Shown: positions 17,812 to 26,165, numbered from the stretch's first letter. The stretch is DNA of 64,000 nt from JAYKJB01 sp035284745 [NCBI: Candidatus Sericytochromatia bacterium] (GCA_035284745.1 JAYKIL010000034.1:1-64000), one strand, 5' to 3'. The notes: generated by a model not told the origin, from the letters alone. Made by a program: numbers and translations.

Positions 17812-18420
17812 CTAGAGGCCGACGATGATACCCGCTACTACCGCATCTTGCGGTGGGTTGTGGTTCGTGACGACAAAAGCAACATTGGCGGCAGGATAAA
17901 TCCAAGCTTGTCCGCCACCCCATGGTAACTGATGGGGCGGCGTGCCGTATTTTCTCAGAACTCGGGCGGCGGGGTCGAGTGCACGCACCATGGTTCGGGT
18001 CATGTGTCGTGTCGGCCACCACACCTGAACCTGGGCCACTTCCTGCGCGTTTGGAGTTGTTTTTGATGGCTGGAGGTAGACCCTGACGGTCCCCGGCTCT
18101 TGCGACTGCCCGCGGAACGACCACCAAGTTCCGTCGATTTGTTCTGCGATCCGATGGGGATGGCCCCATTGTGCTGTGACCTCGCGGGCCGAGACCCCGA
18201 GAGAAATATTCGCCAGACTGACTTCTTGAACCAGCAGAGGGTTGGCTTGGGTCTCGCTTCGTACCAGGTCTGCAAGCTGCTGAATATTTTGAGGATGTTC
18301 GCGCAACGCCTTCAGCTGCTCAGAGAGCGGCGCGGGAGTAAAAAATGTGAGCGGGAGGCAGCCTGGTAGTGCCAGTGTCAGCAGCGCGGCTTGAGGTAAA
18401 CAACGCAGAACATCCCTCAT
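17812..18420 (-). CDS. Lipoprotein of unknown function with a SmpA/OmlA-like module
   Basis: The 202-residue protein has a lipoprotein signal peptide with lipobox L-A-L-P-G-C at residue 21. The body contains a segment reading ISLGVSAREVTAQWGHPHRI then WWSFRG, the pattern of BamE/SmpA-type small domains (helix, GxP turn, strand), and a second similar unit VLRKYGTPPHQL then AWIYP. I cannot name a family. It overlaps the lspA stop by four bases, so the gene for a lipoprotein is translated together with the peptidase that matures it. Confidence 0.65.
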   Translation of the reverse strand: MRDVLRCLPQAALLTLALPGCLPLTFFTPAPLSEQLKALREHPQNIQQLADLVRSETQANPLLVQEVSLANISLGVSAREVTAQWGHPHRIAEQIDGTWWSFRGQSQEPGTVRVYLQPSKTTPNAQEVAQVQVWWPTRHMTRTMVRALDPAARVLRKYGTPPHQLPWGGGQAWIYPAANVAFVVTNHNPPQDAVVAGIIVGL

Positions 18421-18965
18421 GCTTGACCAGCACCCTGTGAGGCCAGTGGCTTGTTTTGCTGCTCCGCCGCTTTCTTTTCTGCTCTGCCAGCAAGATAGGT
18501 CGCCAACAGAAGGAGGCCGACCCCTACATCAATGCAAATATCTGCCACATTGAAGATTGGGAAGATGTTGTGCCCGTCTCGCTGGAGGTCGAACATGTCG
18601 ATGACGTAACCCAGGCGGGCCCGATCATAAAGGTTGCCGAGCGCGCCGCCGAGCAAAAAACCCAAACCCGCCATCTGCAGCCACGTGCGATCTTTCATCT
18701 GGATGGCGTAAAAAACAATCCCCACGGCCACTGCCGTCGCAATGCTCACCAAAAACCACGTTTGGGCCCAAAACATACTCCAGGCGGCGCCAAAGTTTTG
18801 CGTGTAGGTCAGCGCGAAGTAGCCCGGCACCAAAGGAATGGATGGATAATGCAACGCCATGTGCGTGATGACCCAGGTTTTTAGGACCTGATCCGTAACG
18901 AGTGCCATCGTGGCGTACACGAACATACTGGCGAGTTTGGGACCTTGTTTATCCGGTGAGGCCAA
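18417..18965 (-). CDS. lspA: Lipoprotein signal peptidase (signal peptidase II)
   Basis: A 182-residue membrane protein with four transmembrane segments. It has the family motifs NFGAAWSMF, GGALGNLYDRARLGYVIDMFD and FNVADICIDVG, which include the two catalytic aspartates. It cleaves prolipoprotein signal peptides in the inner membrane. The start is a TTG behind AAGGA; a later ATG (18926) would remove part of the N-terminus. It leads the run lspA - lipoprotein - hydratase - carboxylase. Confidence 0.96.
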   Translation of the reverse strand: MASPDKQGPKLASMFVYATMALVTDQVLKTWVITHMALHYPSIPLVPGYFALTYTQNFGAAWSMFWAQTWFLVSIATAVAVGIVFYAIQMKDRTWLQMAGLGFLLGGALGNLYDRARLGYVIDMFDLQRDGHNIFPIFNVADICIDVGVGLLLLATYLAGRAEKKAAEQQNKPLASQGAGQA

Positions 18966-19057
18966 GAGGGCTTCCTTATCAGTGACAGCCAGTCCTGAGT
19001 GAAAAACGGGGCGTTTAATATTACCACAACCGCTTTTTTGCCCACGTGTGCGGTGTG

Positions 19058-19089
19058 AAAAAAATGGGCCGACTCTCCAGAGTCAGCCC
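19058..19089 (-). terminator. Rho-independent terminator of the sigma factor gene
   Basis: On the minus strand an 11-bp stem with one wobble (19066-19076 with 19079-19089) is followed by ATTTTTTT. It lies 26 bases behind the sigma gene. Confidence 0.85.
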
Positions 19090-19115
19090 CAACGCAAGCG
19101 ATTTTATTTGTTTAT

Positions 19116-19853
19116 CTACCGTGCGGGTGTATTTGACACGATCAGGCGCAGATTCTTCTCTGCCTTTTTAAGGCGTCGACACACTTCCATCTGGCTGATA
19201 CCCAGACGTCTACTGAGTTCTGCCTGCGTCAGATCGTCAAAGTATCGCATCTGAAGCAGTTCCCGTTGATGTTCAGGCAAATGTTTCATGGCCTCTGTGA
19301 GAACCAAGCGCTCGTCCCGCTCATTTTGGTGAGCATTGCTCGAGCTCGGATCGGCCAAGGTATTCAAAAGCGAGCGCTGTTCGTCTTCTTCACCGTCCCC
19401 TGTCTCTTGGTCAAGCCACATCACGGTGACCCGGCGATCATACACTCGGGCCTGGTCAATGAGGTCAGGAGAGACGTTCAGGGCCACAGCGAGCTCTTGG
19501 TTGGAAGCCTCGCGCCCCAGTCTGTGCCCGAGCTCTTGCGTCACCTGACGCAACCGATAAGACAGTTCCTGTAGCGCACGTGGACCCCGAACGAGCGTTT
19601 GGCGGTCTCGCAGGTAGTGTCTGATGTGGCCGGTAATAAAGTGCACGGCGTAGGTTTTGAACTCTGTGTTGTGCCCCGTTTCGTAGCGGTTGATCGCCTC
19701 TAAAAGGCCAATCGAACCCACTTGAATCAGGTCGTCCACAGGATCTGTGCTACGGCGAGCAAGGCCCCGCGCGATTTTGTGAACGAGGGGCAGATACTCA
19801 TTGACGAGCCTTTGCTTCTCCTTCGGACTCGCGCCGGCATATACCTTGTTCAT
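19116..19853 (-). CDS. RNA polymerase sigma factor, SigB/SigF-like (group 3)
   Basis: A 245-residue sigma-70 family protein without region 1.1. Region 2 is clear (LVNEYLPLVHKIARGLARRSTDPVDDLIQVGSIGLLEAINRYE, then TYAVHFITGHIRHYLRD), region 3 follows (LGREASNQELAVALNVS), and region 4 ends with an HTH (LTQAELSRRLGISQMEVCRRLKKAEKNLR). The layout matches alternative sigma factors for stress or sporulation-like responses, which in cyanobacteria form the SigF/SigG/SigH group. No anti-sigma gene is adjacent. The ATG has a near-perfect AAGGAG six bases upstream, and a strong terminator follows the gene. Confidence 0.9.
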   Translation of the reverse strand: MNKVYAGASPKEKQRLVNEYLPLVHKIARGLARRSTDPVDDLIQVGSIGLLEAINRYETGHNTEFKTYAVHFITGHIRHYLRDRQTLVRGPRALQELSYRLRQVTQELGHRLGREASNQELAVALNVSPDLIDQARVYDRRVTVMWLDQETGDGEEDEQRSLLNTLADPSSSNAHQNERDERLVLTEAMKHLPEHQRELLQMRYFDDLTQAELSRRLGISQMEVCRRLKKAEKNLRLIVSNTPAR

Positions 19854-20300
19854 TCAGGTCTCCTTCGTGAGTTGGGAGGTCGGTTACCAGACCCATTGAA
19901 ATCGTATCGGATCGATAAAATCCCTTCCAGTCAACTTTTGTGAAGGGTGGGATTTATTCGTAACAATATATAAAGACTCGGGGGGCGGTATGCGGGATGA
20001 ACTCACATATCACGCTGATTTTCAGTCCGCTTAATGAAAAAGGGGGGGGACATAAACCAGTGTTCTTGTCTGATCAAAGGCTGTTTATGTTTTGATCTTG
20101 GGTTTTAACAGCATTGCAGTGTACCGAATTTTTGCATTCTGTCACGACATTCTGTTGAATACTGGGGGTTTATGGTGTGTTGTCGTTATTATGATCGCAA
20201 TGATGGCCGTGGATGAAGATAAAATTTTCCTTATGGGATCCATTACCTAGACGATAATCGTCTTCTGTCGGTTCCCTTTACGTGTGAGGATGACCTGGCT
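19854..20300. other. Gene-free AT-rich region between the sigma factor and the methyltransferase
   Basis: This 447-bp region is clearly more AT-rich than its flanks and separates two divergent genes, so it must hold both promoters. I see no convincing coding frame. It contains a run of seven to eight G at 20042-20049 and the 15-bp palindrome listed separately; a weak TTGCAT-N17-TTGAAT pair lies near 20133-20161. Confidence 0.5.
20249..20263. promoter_or_regulatory. 15-bp perfect palindrome upstream of the methyltransferase gene
   Basis: AGACGAT-A-ATCGTCT is a 7-bp inverted repeat around one base, ending 37 bases before the GTG start at 20301. It is a plausible operator, for instance for feedback control of the methyltransferase; this role is inferred. 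Confidence 0.4.
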
Positions 20301-22655
20301 GTGAACCACCTGATGCCTGAGGCATCTCGTCGCTGGCAAGAAGTTGCTCTTCGATTGGGTCTTCTTGCCTGCCGTTCGGGCCTGCTTGATGATGACTGGG
20401 ACAGCCGTGCATTTTGGGGTTTGACCCGCCCGCCGGCAAGTCGAGAACAGGCTTTATCAAGAGAACTTGAGAGGGTCTGGGCCCCTATCTCCACGGGGTC
20501 GCCTCGCGGGTTTTTGGCCCTTCGTGCCCTCTATTTTGGTTACGAATGTTTGTTGTACGCGACCGTTGCCCGCATGCACGCAGAGGTACTTGCCTGTCGT
20601 GGTGAACTCGCAGGGCCGCAGGGACGGGAATTTCACCTGCGCGAGGCCTTGGTATTTCTGGGTTGCTTCTCCGTGGGAACGCAGAATGCGTCTATGGTCT
20701 GTCGGTTTCTCGCCGCCAAGTCACGGGAGACCGAATGCGCCATTGCTTCCCTATGGAATTTGGTGATGGAGTGGCAGCCATTTATGCTGGGCCGGGAACC
20801 TGGCCGGCAAGGCGATTTTTTCGGTGGGTTGTATCAACAGCTTTTGCCGCCGACGCTGCGCCACGCTTTGGGTGAGTTCTACACCCCCTCATGGTTGGTC
20901 GAGGCGGTCCTCGCGATCCTGCCCCCATCGGATGGATGGAATGCACTGGATCCGTGTTGTGGATCGGGTGCCTTTGTCGTGGGAATTGTGGACCAGCTGT
21001 TGGACGAGACGAAACGTTTGGAGCCGGAGGAGCGTTTGCACGCTGTCCTTGCAAGATTCGAGGCAGCGGATGTGAATCCTTTTGCGCTGATGACGACGCG
21101 GGCCAATCTTCTCCTGGCCTTGGGCCCACTGATGTGGCAAAACAAAATCGTGCCCCGGGAGGTGTCGCTGCCCGTTGTTGAACAAGATGCGTTGCTCACA
21201 AAACCTGGTCTGTATCGGCGCTTCGAACGCGTGGTCGGCAATCCGCCTTGGGTCGCCTGGCGCGATCTTTCTCCCCAATATCGGGAGCATTTGCGGGAAC
21301 ACGGCCTGGGCTCATCCCAGAGATTCGGGGATACCTACGTTGGGGGAACGGATATCAATGTGTGCATTTCTCTCTCGATGTCAGTATTGGAGGCCCGCGT
21401 CAGCGACGAGGGCGTGCTCGCATTTTTGATGCCCCGGCAACTTCTTCAATCGCGGGCTGCCAAAGATTTTCGGCGCTGGCGCTTGGGAGATGGAAGTGAA
21501 GTGTGTCTTCGACACGTCGACGATTGGACAGCGTTGCGCCCGTTCGATGCGGCCTGTGCTCCTGCGACTTATCTCATTCAAAGAGGGGCCTCCCCTCGCA
21601 AGAGTTGTGAGGTGCGGGTGTGGCGAAGTCGTGACCCAGGCATTCCCTTGTCCCGCAACCTCCACTGGGAAGAGGCCCGTCGCCAATTGGTCGTTGACAC
21701 CAGAATGGCCTTTGCCGCTGCGGGAGAGGGGGCTCCCTACGTGGTGGATTCCCCTGCGGCCTGGCGAGACTATTCCCCTTTTTTAGGTCTCACCGCTTAC
21801 CAGGGGCGTCGTGCAGTGGAAACGTCACCTCACGCGTTTTTCTGGCTGAAGGTGCTGGATGTGTGCGACGAGAACGGGACGAAGGTGCTGGTTGAAAATG
21901 CACAGAGTCGACGGGCTAAGATTGCCCTCCCGTCTTGGCGTGGCATTTTGGAGACCGATTGCCTGTTCCCATTTCTTCGCGGCCAGGATATTCAGCCTTT
22001 TCAGATTAAAGAGCGCACGGAAGTGGTGCTGCTGCCCCACAGTCCAGATTCGGGAACCCATGCCATTCACTGGGAACACCTGCCTGAGCACACGCGCAGT
22101 TATTTGGCGGCTTATGAGGACAGTTTGCGCGCGCGATCATCCTATCGCGAGTATCTCAAATCTCAGCCTTTCTATTCTTTATGGCGGGTTGGGCCTTACA
22201 CCTTTCAGCCCTACAAGGTCGTGTGGCCAGAAATGGGCGAATTACGGGCCGCGGTTGTTAGCATCGCGCCGGTGCCTTGGGGGGGACACAAGATGTTGGT
22301 GCCCGAAGGGAAAATTAACTTCATCGGCTTTGATTGTGCCGAGGCCGCTCATTTTGTTTGTGCTTGCCTCAATGCACCGATTCTGCGAAAAGCGTATGCG
22401 ATGAGTACTTCGCAAACGGGCCGGCCGGCCACATTGCCCCTGGCCATTCCTTTATACGACGCCCGGTCATGGACCCATCGGGCCCTGGCATCGTTGTCCG
22501 TTCGTTTGCACCAAGGGCCCGCACGCGCTGACCGGATCGCGCAAACCCTAGATTGGCTGGTGCGGCGTTGCATGCAGCCAGATGCTGCTCAGGGCTTTGC
22601 CATGAACAATGCGACATCGTCCGTGATGCCAGCCTCGACGATTCGCACCTTGTAG
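20301..22655 (+). CDS. Orphan N6-adenine DNA methyltransferase (Eco57I/TaqI-like, no nuclease seen)
   Basis: A 784-residue protein with the gamma-class order of motifs: motif X GEFYTPSWL at 191-199, motif I DPCCGSGAFV at 217-226 and the catalytic motif IV NPPW at 314-317. The remaining 450 residues would hold the target-recognition domain. The N-terminal 185 residues are helical and I see no PD-(D/E)xK nuclease, so it is not an obvious type IIG enzyme. It should methylate adenine at a specific site. Neighbouring genes encode no restriction enzyme, helicase or BREX/DISARM partner. The GTG start has a distant GAGG; an ATG at 20313 is the alternative. Its 3' end overlaps the convergent gene by 67 bp. 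Confidence 0.85.
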   Translation: MNHLMPEASRRWQEVALRLGLLACRSGLLDDDWDSRAFWGLTRPPASREQALSRELERVWAPISTGSPRGFLALRALYFGYECLLYATVARMHAEVLACRGELAGPQGREFHLREALVFLGCFSVGTQNASMVCRFLAAKSRETECAIASLWNLVMEWQPFMLGREPGRQGDFFGGLYQQLLPPTLRHALGEFYTPSWLVEAVLAILPPSDGWNALDPCCGSGAFVVGIVDQLLDETKRLEPEERLHAVLARFEAADVNPFALMTTRANLLLALGPLMWQNKIVPREVSLPVVEQDALLTKPGLYRRFERVVGNPPWVAWRDLSPQYREHLREHGLGSSQRFGDTYVGGTDINVCISLSMSVLEARVSDEGVLAFLMPRQLLQSRAAKDFRRWRLGDGSEVCLRHVDDWTALRPFDAACAPATYLIQRGASPRKSCEVRVWRSRDPGIPLSRNLHWEEARRQLVVDTRMAFAAAGEGAPYVVDSPAAWRDYSPFLGLTAYQGRRAVETSPHAFFWLKVLDVCDENGTKVLVENAQSRRAKIALPSWRGILETDCLFPFLRGQDIQPFQIKERTEVVLLPHSPDSGTHAIHWEHLPEHTRSYLAAYEDSLRARSSYREYLKSQPFYSLWRVGPYTFQPYKVVWPEMGELRAAVVSIAPVPWGGHKMLVPEGKINFIGFDCAEAAHFVCACLNAPILRKAYAMSTSQTGRPATLPLAIPLYDARSWTHRALASLSVRLHQGPARADRIAQTLDWLVRRCMQPDAAQGFAMNNATSSVMPASTIRTL

Positions 22656-23788
22656 ATCGGCACGTATCCCCGCGCCCGGACTGAGACACGGTATTCTCCA
22701 GGGGGGACGCCGGTTTGACGAAACCAGCCGTCATCATCCGTTTGTCCGTTAAATTGCGGCAGGAAGTCATCCCTCACCGGGTCTATCTCAACCTGCGCCC
22801 GGGCCAGAGGAGCGTCGGTGTTGACATCGACGACACGATATAAACACGAACCAGGGAGAGTTTCGCTACGCCCTGGGGTCATCGGTTCGTCGGCGATTTT
22901 TTTCGTCTGCGACGAATTGGACCTTTCCAACTGCTCATCGAGGGGGGAGGCCGCGCTTCCTTCCTCCTGGAACGATGACGTTATTTCTTCCAGTGTCAGG
23001 GCCGACGAGGGGGCTGGCGTTGGACCTGGGAAGTCTTCGCCAGATTTGGTTCGCCCTGTCTGTTCCAGGGGGGCTTTTATGGTTTCGGGCACACGGGGTG
23101 CAACAGGGGCGGGTAGAAAACCTGTTTCGCTGTGGGATGTGGCGGTTCGCGGGGTGTTGGCGTCCGGTGGATGGAGAGGAGGCGTCAATGACGTGGAGGA
23201 GGATGACGGGGGGGATTTTATTGGGGTATGCGGTTCACCCCTCTTCGTGGTATCGGGGCGCAGAAGTGTACCAATCTCAGCGGGTGCCGGGGTCGGCGGC
23301 TCTTTTTCTGATGCTTTTTCTAATTGCTTCTCCCTGAGTTCTTGCTGCGCCTGCCACGTCTGGTGGACGGCGGAGGCACTGTCATAGTTCGCGTCTACAC
23401 GTCGCGCTTTCGCATTCGGCATCACGGCTGAGGCGGGTCTTACTGGCGGGGAACCCGGTGGCGGTGGGATCTTGATTTGGTTGAGCAAGGCGTCGCCTGC
23501 ATCAAGCTCGTCGTCCACGCCCAGGTCTGTTTTCTCCCAGGGGAGCTGATCGTCAAAGAGTTGCTCAAGCGAGGATGTGGCCTGGCTGCCTAAAAATGCG
23601 TCGCTGTTCAGGCGATGGGGCGCTTGGTCGTCGCTTTCGGGCGCTTCTTCTTCAGTGTCATCATTCCGGTTCCGCCGGCCCCCTCCCCGTCCGTTTCCGC
23701 CGCGCGTATTGAAGCCAACCACGTCGTTGGCCGGCACGTTTCCCGTGTATCCCGCCGAGGGGCGGATTGGATTAATATCGGAAGCCAA
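22589..23788 (-). CDS. Unknown protein with a C-terminal carboxypeptidase-regulatory-like (Ig-fold) domain
   Basis: A 399-residue protein without a signal peptide. The first 300 residues are low-complexity and rich in Pro, Ser, Thr, Glu and Asp, with a Gly/Arg/Asn-rich patch near 30-45. The last 85 residues match the carboxypeptidase regulatory-like fold (VVDVNTDAPLARAQVEID, then GQTDDDGWFRQTGVPPGEYRVSVRARGY). Such domains are rigid adhesive modules on larger proteins. The start is TTG with GGAGA seven bases upstream; the ATG nearby is out of frame. The opening INPIRPSAGYTG could be a short targeting motif. It overlaps the methyltransferase gene tail-to-tail. Confidence 0.6.
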   Translation of the reverse strand: MASDINPIRPSAGYTGNVPANDVVGFNTRGGNGRGGGRRNRNDDTEEEAPESDDQAPHRLNSDAFLGSQATSSLEQLFDDQLPWEKTDLGVDDELDAGDALLNQIKIPPPPGSPPVRPASAVMPNAKARRVDANYDSASAVHQTWQAQQELREKQLEKASEKEPPTPAPAEIGTLLRPDTTKRGEPHTPIKSPPSSSSTSLTPPLHPPDANTPRTATSHSETGFLPAPVAPRVPETIKAPLEQTGRTKSGEDFPGPTPAPSSALTLEEITSSFQEEGSAASPLDEQLERSNSSQTKKIADEPMTPGRSETLPGSCLYRVVDVNTDAPLARAQVEIDPVRDDFLPQFNGQTDDDGWFRQTGVPPGEYRVSVRARGYVPIYKVRIVEAGITDDVALFMAKP

Positions 23789-23885
23789 GGCGCATCTCCG
23801 GGCCGTAAGAGCCCTTTGACTTTATTCCTCAAAACTGAGGTCTTGACACCGTAGACCACGCACCGCTGGGAGTGGGGTTTGGGGA

Positions 23886-23914
23886 TCGACCGGGCGATCG
23901 TGCTGGTGTATAGT
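23886..23914 (+). promoter_or_regulatory. Candidate promoter for the gene at 23984
   Basis: TCGACC (23886-23891) and TATAGT (23909-23914) are separated by 17 bp, and the gene starts about 70 bases further on. Each hexamer matches the consensus at four or five positions. Confidence 0.4.
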
Positions 23915-23983
23915 CAGTTTGACGGTGGCCTTATCTCTTGAAGCATCGGGGATGGTCGTGGGGTGAGGCGCACGGAGTGAAAG

Positions 23984-24607
23984 ATGGAGGAAACCTTGAT
24001 GTTGGACGCGAGCCGCCCTTTGGTGCAGAATTGCGCTCTTGAGCGCCTTGGAGAAGGCATGATGTTGGTTTACTCCGATAATCGCCGATTTGAGTTGCGG
24101 GTCGGACCTGAGGGGGTTCGGATTGCTCGCGATGGCGTGCAAGTTGGGCAAGCCGCGTGGGATGCTTTGTTGTCGTTCATGGGACATCAGCAACGCCGGA
24201 TGGAAACTCTGATTGGCGAGCGACGCGTTCCGCGAAATCTGCTGGCGCATCCTGAGTTCGAAACCTTGATTCTTCCGGCTTTGTACGTGAATGCCTACAA
24301 CGGCGACCGCCTTCTGAGGGGGGGGACTCGCCGACGCTTAGAGGCCCGGGTCGGTAGTTTGGCAGAGGCGGAACGTTTGATGGGGGTTGAAGTCGCTTGC
24401 GCCAATCCTGATTGCCTCCATACCGTCCGTCCCTTCCGGCCGCGCGCGAAAGGGGCCCCGACGCGCTTGTTCGTGGGATTCACTTGTCCCATTGAAGAGT
24501 CTATCGCGTGTGCCCGGACGCGCGGGGCGAAAGAGGCGATGGAAGCGGTGGTTTTGCGCGTGGAGGCGGCGGGTCAGTTTTCGGCAAATGATATCCAACG
24601 CCGCTAG
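23984..24607 (+). CDS. Unknown protein with a Cys-rich, possibly zinc-binding C-terminus
   Basis: A 207-residue protein that I do not recognise. The C-terminal third has four cysteines arranged C-A-N-P-D-C (about 139-144) and later FTCPIEESIACARTR, which could form a zinc ribbon. The N-terminal half is mixed alpha/beta with an LRVGPEGVRIARDG hairpin. No signal peptide is seen. Two ATGs (23984 and 23999) both have usable ribosome sites (GGAG and GGAGG). It stands alone on the plus strand and is followed by a strong terminator. Confidence 0.6.
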   Translation: MEETLMLDASRPLVQNCALERLGEGMMLVYSDNRRFELRVGPEGVRIARDGVQVGQAAWDALLSFMGHQQRRMETLIGERRVPRNLLAHPEFETLILPALYVNAYNGDRLLRGGTRRRLEARVGSLAEAERLMGVEVACANPDCLHTVRPFRPRAKGAPTRLFVGFTCPIEESIACARTRGAKEAMEAVVLRVEAAGQFSANDIQRR

Positions 24608-24735
24608 GATGAGCTTTTAAATCCCCTGTGGAACACGTTATGCAAACAGCCCGTGGCCTGTGAGAGCCCGGTTCACTTAACGGCGCCGCTACTTTCACGG
24701 CAAAAAGAACGCGGATCTAATTATCCGGAATACAT

Positions 24736-24765
24736 GCCCCCCTGGGGGGGGTCCGGGGGCTTTTT
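24736..24765 (+). terminator. Rho-independent terminator
   Basis: GCCCCC (24736-24741) pairs with GGGGGC (24755-24760) and is followed by TTTTTAT. It ends the transcript of the Cys-rich protein gene. Confidence 0.7.
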
Positions 24766-24843
24766 ATCTGGAATTTCTGGAGTTTCACTTCCCGTTATCT
24801 GGAGGCGGATCCTGGAAACCTTGATGACACCTAGAAGGCGTTT

Positions 24844-24877
24844 TTTTTCATTGATAATGCCCATTATCAATGAAAAA
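24844..24877. repeat. Palindrome with 16-bp perfect arms
   Basis: TTTTTCATTGATAATG and its exact reverse complement are separated by only two bases. Outside it, CCTAGA (about 24830) and TCTAGG (about 24884) form a second pair of arms. It could be a bidirectional terminator without GC clamp, a protein-binding site or the trace of a small mobile element. Confidence 0.6.
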
Positions 24878-24920
24878 GTGTGTCTAGGGTTGTCGGAACC
24901 CAGGCCTGGGCTCACGGGCT

Positions 24921-24938
24921 AGATAATAGATATTATCT
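24921..24938. repeat. AGATAAT-N4-ATTATCT inverted repeat, copy 1
   Basis: 7-bp arms around AGAT. The same arms with the same 4-bp spacing recur at 28761-28778. Confidence 0.55.
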
Positions 24939-25000
24939 GACTTGCTTTCTGGCGAAGGGATTGTTCCCGTGATGGGGGAAGATGTGCTGGGAATTTGTAG

Positions 25001-25031
25001 AAAAAAGCCTGAGGCACAGAGTGCCTCAGGC
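25001..25031 (-). terminator. Rho-independent terminator of the lipoprotein gene
   Basis: On the minus strand an 11-bp perfect stem (GCCTGAGGCAC with GTGCCTCAGGC, 3-base loop) is followed by TTTTTT. It lies 25 bases behind the stop. Confidence 0.9.
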
Positions 25032-25056
25032 AAAGACAATTGAAGAAAACGATGAT

Positions 25057-25761
25057 TTAGCGAACGCGCTTGCGCAGTTGTTCTAAATTGCCCGTTTCCA
25101 CGGCGGCTTTGCTGACGGCCGTCGCCATTTCGGGGACGAAACTGGAGCCAGCAATTAACACGGACATCACCGTGCCATTGCCTGAACCAATGATCCAGCG
25201 TTCCACCCACTTCCGCACGACGGGGCCGAGCAACGTGGACAACAAGGGGCCAGCGCCCGGAATGAGGCTGGTGGCCGCCAACACCATCGCGGAAACGACA
25301 GCCGCCGCGCATTCTTCGCGATTAAAGGCGTCGCCACGGTGGGCCAGCCAGTAAGTGACGAAGGCCTGTGCGCCCCCCAGAACCATCCGGGCCGTCAGCG
25401 CAATTAAGATTCCGGCCACGTCATCCGTCAACTCAGGATTTGGAGCGTAAGGGATGTTCAGGCTGACACCGTTCGCACGGAAAATCACCTGGCCGGTCCG
25501 AGGGGTGGAGGAAAGGTCAAAGATGGCCTTGGTGCCGTCGGGCCCCTTGGCACTGATAACCATGCCAAATCGACTGACGATGGTCCAACCGGACACGCGC
25601 AACTGGTTGGCGAAGGCATTGACATCAACGCGGCCCGGCAACCGCTGGTTGCTGGCGGAACTGACGCTGGAGGTGCGGGCCGCCCCCGCAGTCAGCGCAG
25701 GAGCTCCGCAGCCGGCAAGCAGCACGGCAGAGGCGGTCAGAAGGCTAATGGGTAACTTCAC
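25057..25761 (-). CDS. Lipoprotein of unknown function
   Basis: Starting at the GTG at 25761 (AAGGA upstream) the protein has 234 residues and opens with a lipoprotein signal, lipobox L-L-A-G-C near residue 19. The middle part is predicted beta-rich (GWTIVSRFGMVISAKGPDGTKAIFDLSS), followed by hydrophobic helical segments with many small residues (GILIALTARMVLGG, SAMVLAATSLIPGAGPLLSTLLGPVV) that could insert into a membrane. I do not recognise a family. A terminator follows, and a TTAA-repeat element lies upstream in the divergent region. Confidence 0.7.
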   Translation of the reverse strand: MKLPISLLTASAVLLAGCGAPALTAGAARTSSVSSASNQRLPGRVDVNAFANQLRVSGWTIVSRFGMVISAKGPDGTKAIFDLSSTPRTGQVIFRANGVSLNIPYAPNPELTDDVAGILIALTARMVLGGAQAFVTYWLAHRGDAFNREECAAAVVSAMVLAATSLIPGAGPLLSTLLGPVVRKWVERWIIGSGNGTVMSVLIAGSSFVPEMATAVSKAAVETGNLEQLRKRVR

Positions 25762-25874
25762 TGGTTTTCCTTTGTGAGCGGCTTGCCAGGAATGCAGCGG
25801 CCGATCGCCGGCACACCCTGTTTGGGGGGACACTGCCTGTCAGATTAGCAGTCTTAATGTAATTTAGTTTTTAA

Positions 25875-25893
25875 ATTAACTACAGCTTAATTT
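25875..25893. promoter_or_regulatory. Pho-box-like TTAA direct repeat, site 1
   Basis: ATTAACTA-CAG-CTTAATTT: two half-sites of form yTTAAyy with an 11-bp period, lying in the region between two divergent lipoprotein genes. A third TTAA lies at 25871. Matches the layout of the cyanobacterial Pho box (8-bp repeats, 3-bp spacers) only loosely. Confidence 0.4.
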
Positions 25894-26018
25894 TATTCGG
25901 AGATGACTTCAGATTTCTCCGATCGCGCCGATAGACAGAACGTGACCCACGATGACTCTGACTTCCGCAATGGCTGTCAGATGTGGAACTCCTTAAAGAA
26001 GGAGAAGGGAAGGTCATA

Positions 26019-26165
26019 ATGTGGATACGTGATGGATTGATTGTGTTGCTCGCATCGACGGTTGCAGCCTGTAGCGTGCCGGTTTTGGCCGGGCAGGGAC
26101 TTCCCTCAGCGCCGGCAGCGAACGACGTGCTGCCGAGTGCCCTGGCGCAAGCCCTGCGTCAATAA
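26019..26165 (+). CDS. Small putative lipoprotein
   Basis: A 48-residue peptide starting at the ATG at 26019, with GGGAAGG upstream. It has a charged start, a hydrophobic stretch (GLIVLLASTVAA) and a lipobox-like V-A-A-C at residue 17; only about 31 residues would remain after processing. It may be real because signal, ribosome site and divergent promoter region fit together, but the short length leaves doubt. A weak hairpin (26166-26196) follows the stop. Confidence 0.45.
   Translation: MWIRDGLIVLLASTVAACSVPVLAGQGLPSAPAANDVLPSALAQALRQ

Larger units (their letters stand above)
24608..25000. other. Intergenic region rich in inverted repeats between convergent genes
   Basis: Nearly 400 bp without a convincing gene. 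It holds the plus-strand terminator, a 16-bp-arm palindrome and an AGATAAT inverted repeat, each listed separately, plus several TTATC(C/T)GGA words between 24721 and 24806. A small RNA could be encoded here, but I cannot support one. Confidence 0.5.

Noticed and set aside
20301-22655. A complete restriction-modification or BREX/DISARM defence locus
   Set aside because: No nuclease, helicase or other defence gene is found within several kb on either side.
24844-24877. Chromosomal dif site or integron attC site
   Set aside because: The arms do not match XerC/XerD half-sites, the 2-bp centre is too short for dif, and no attC core sequences are present.
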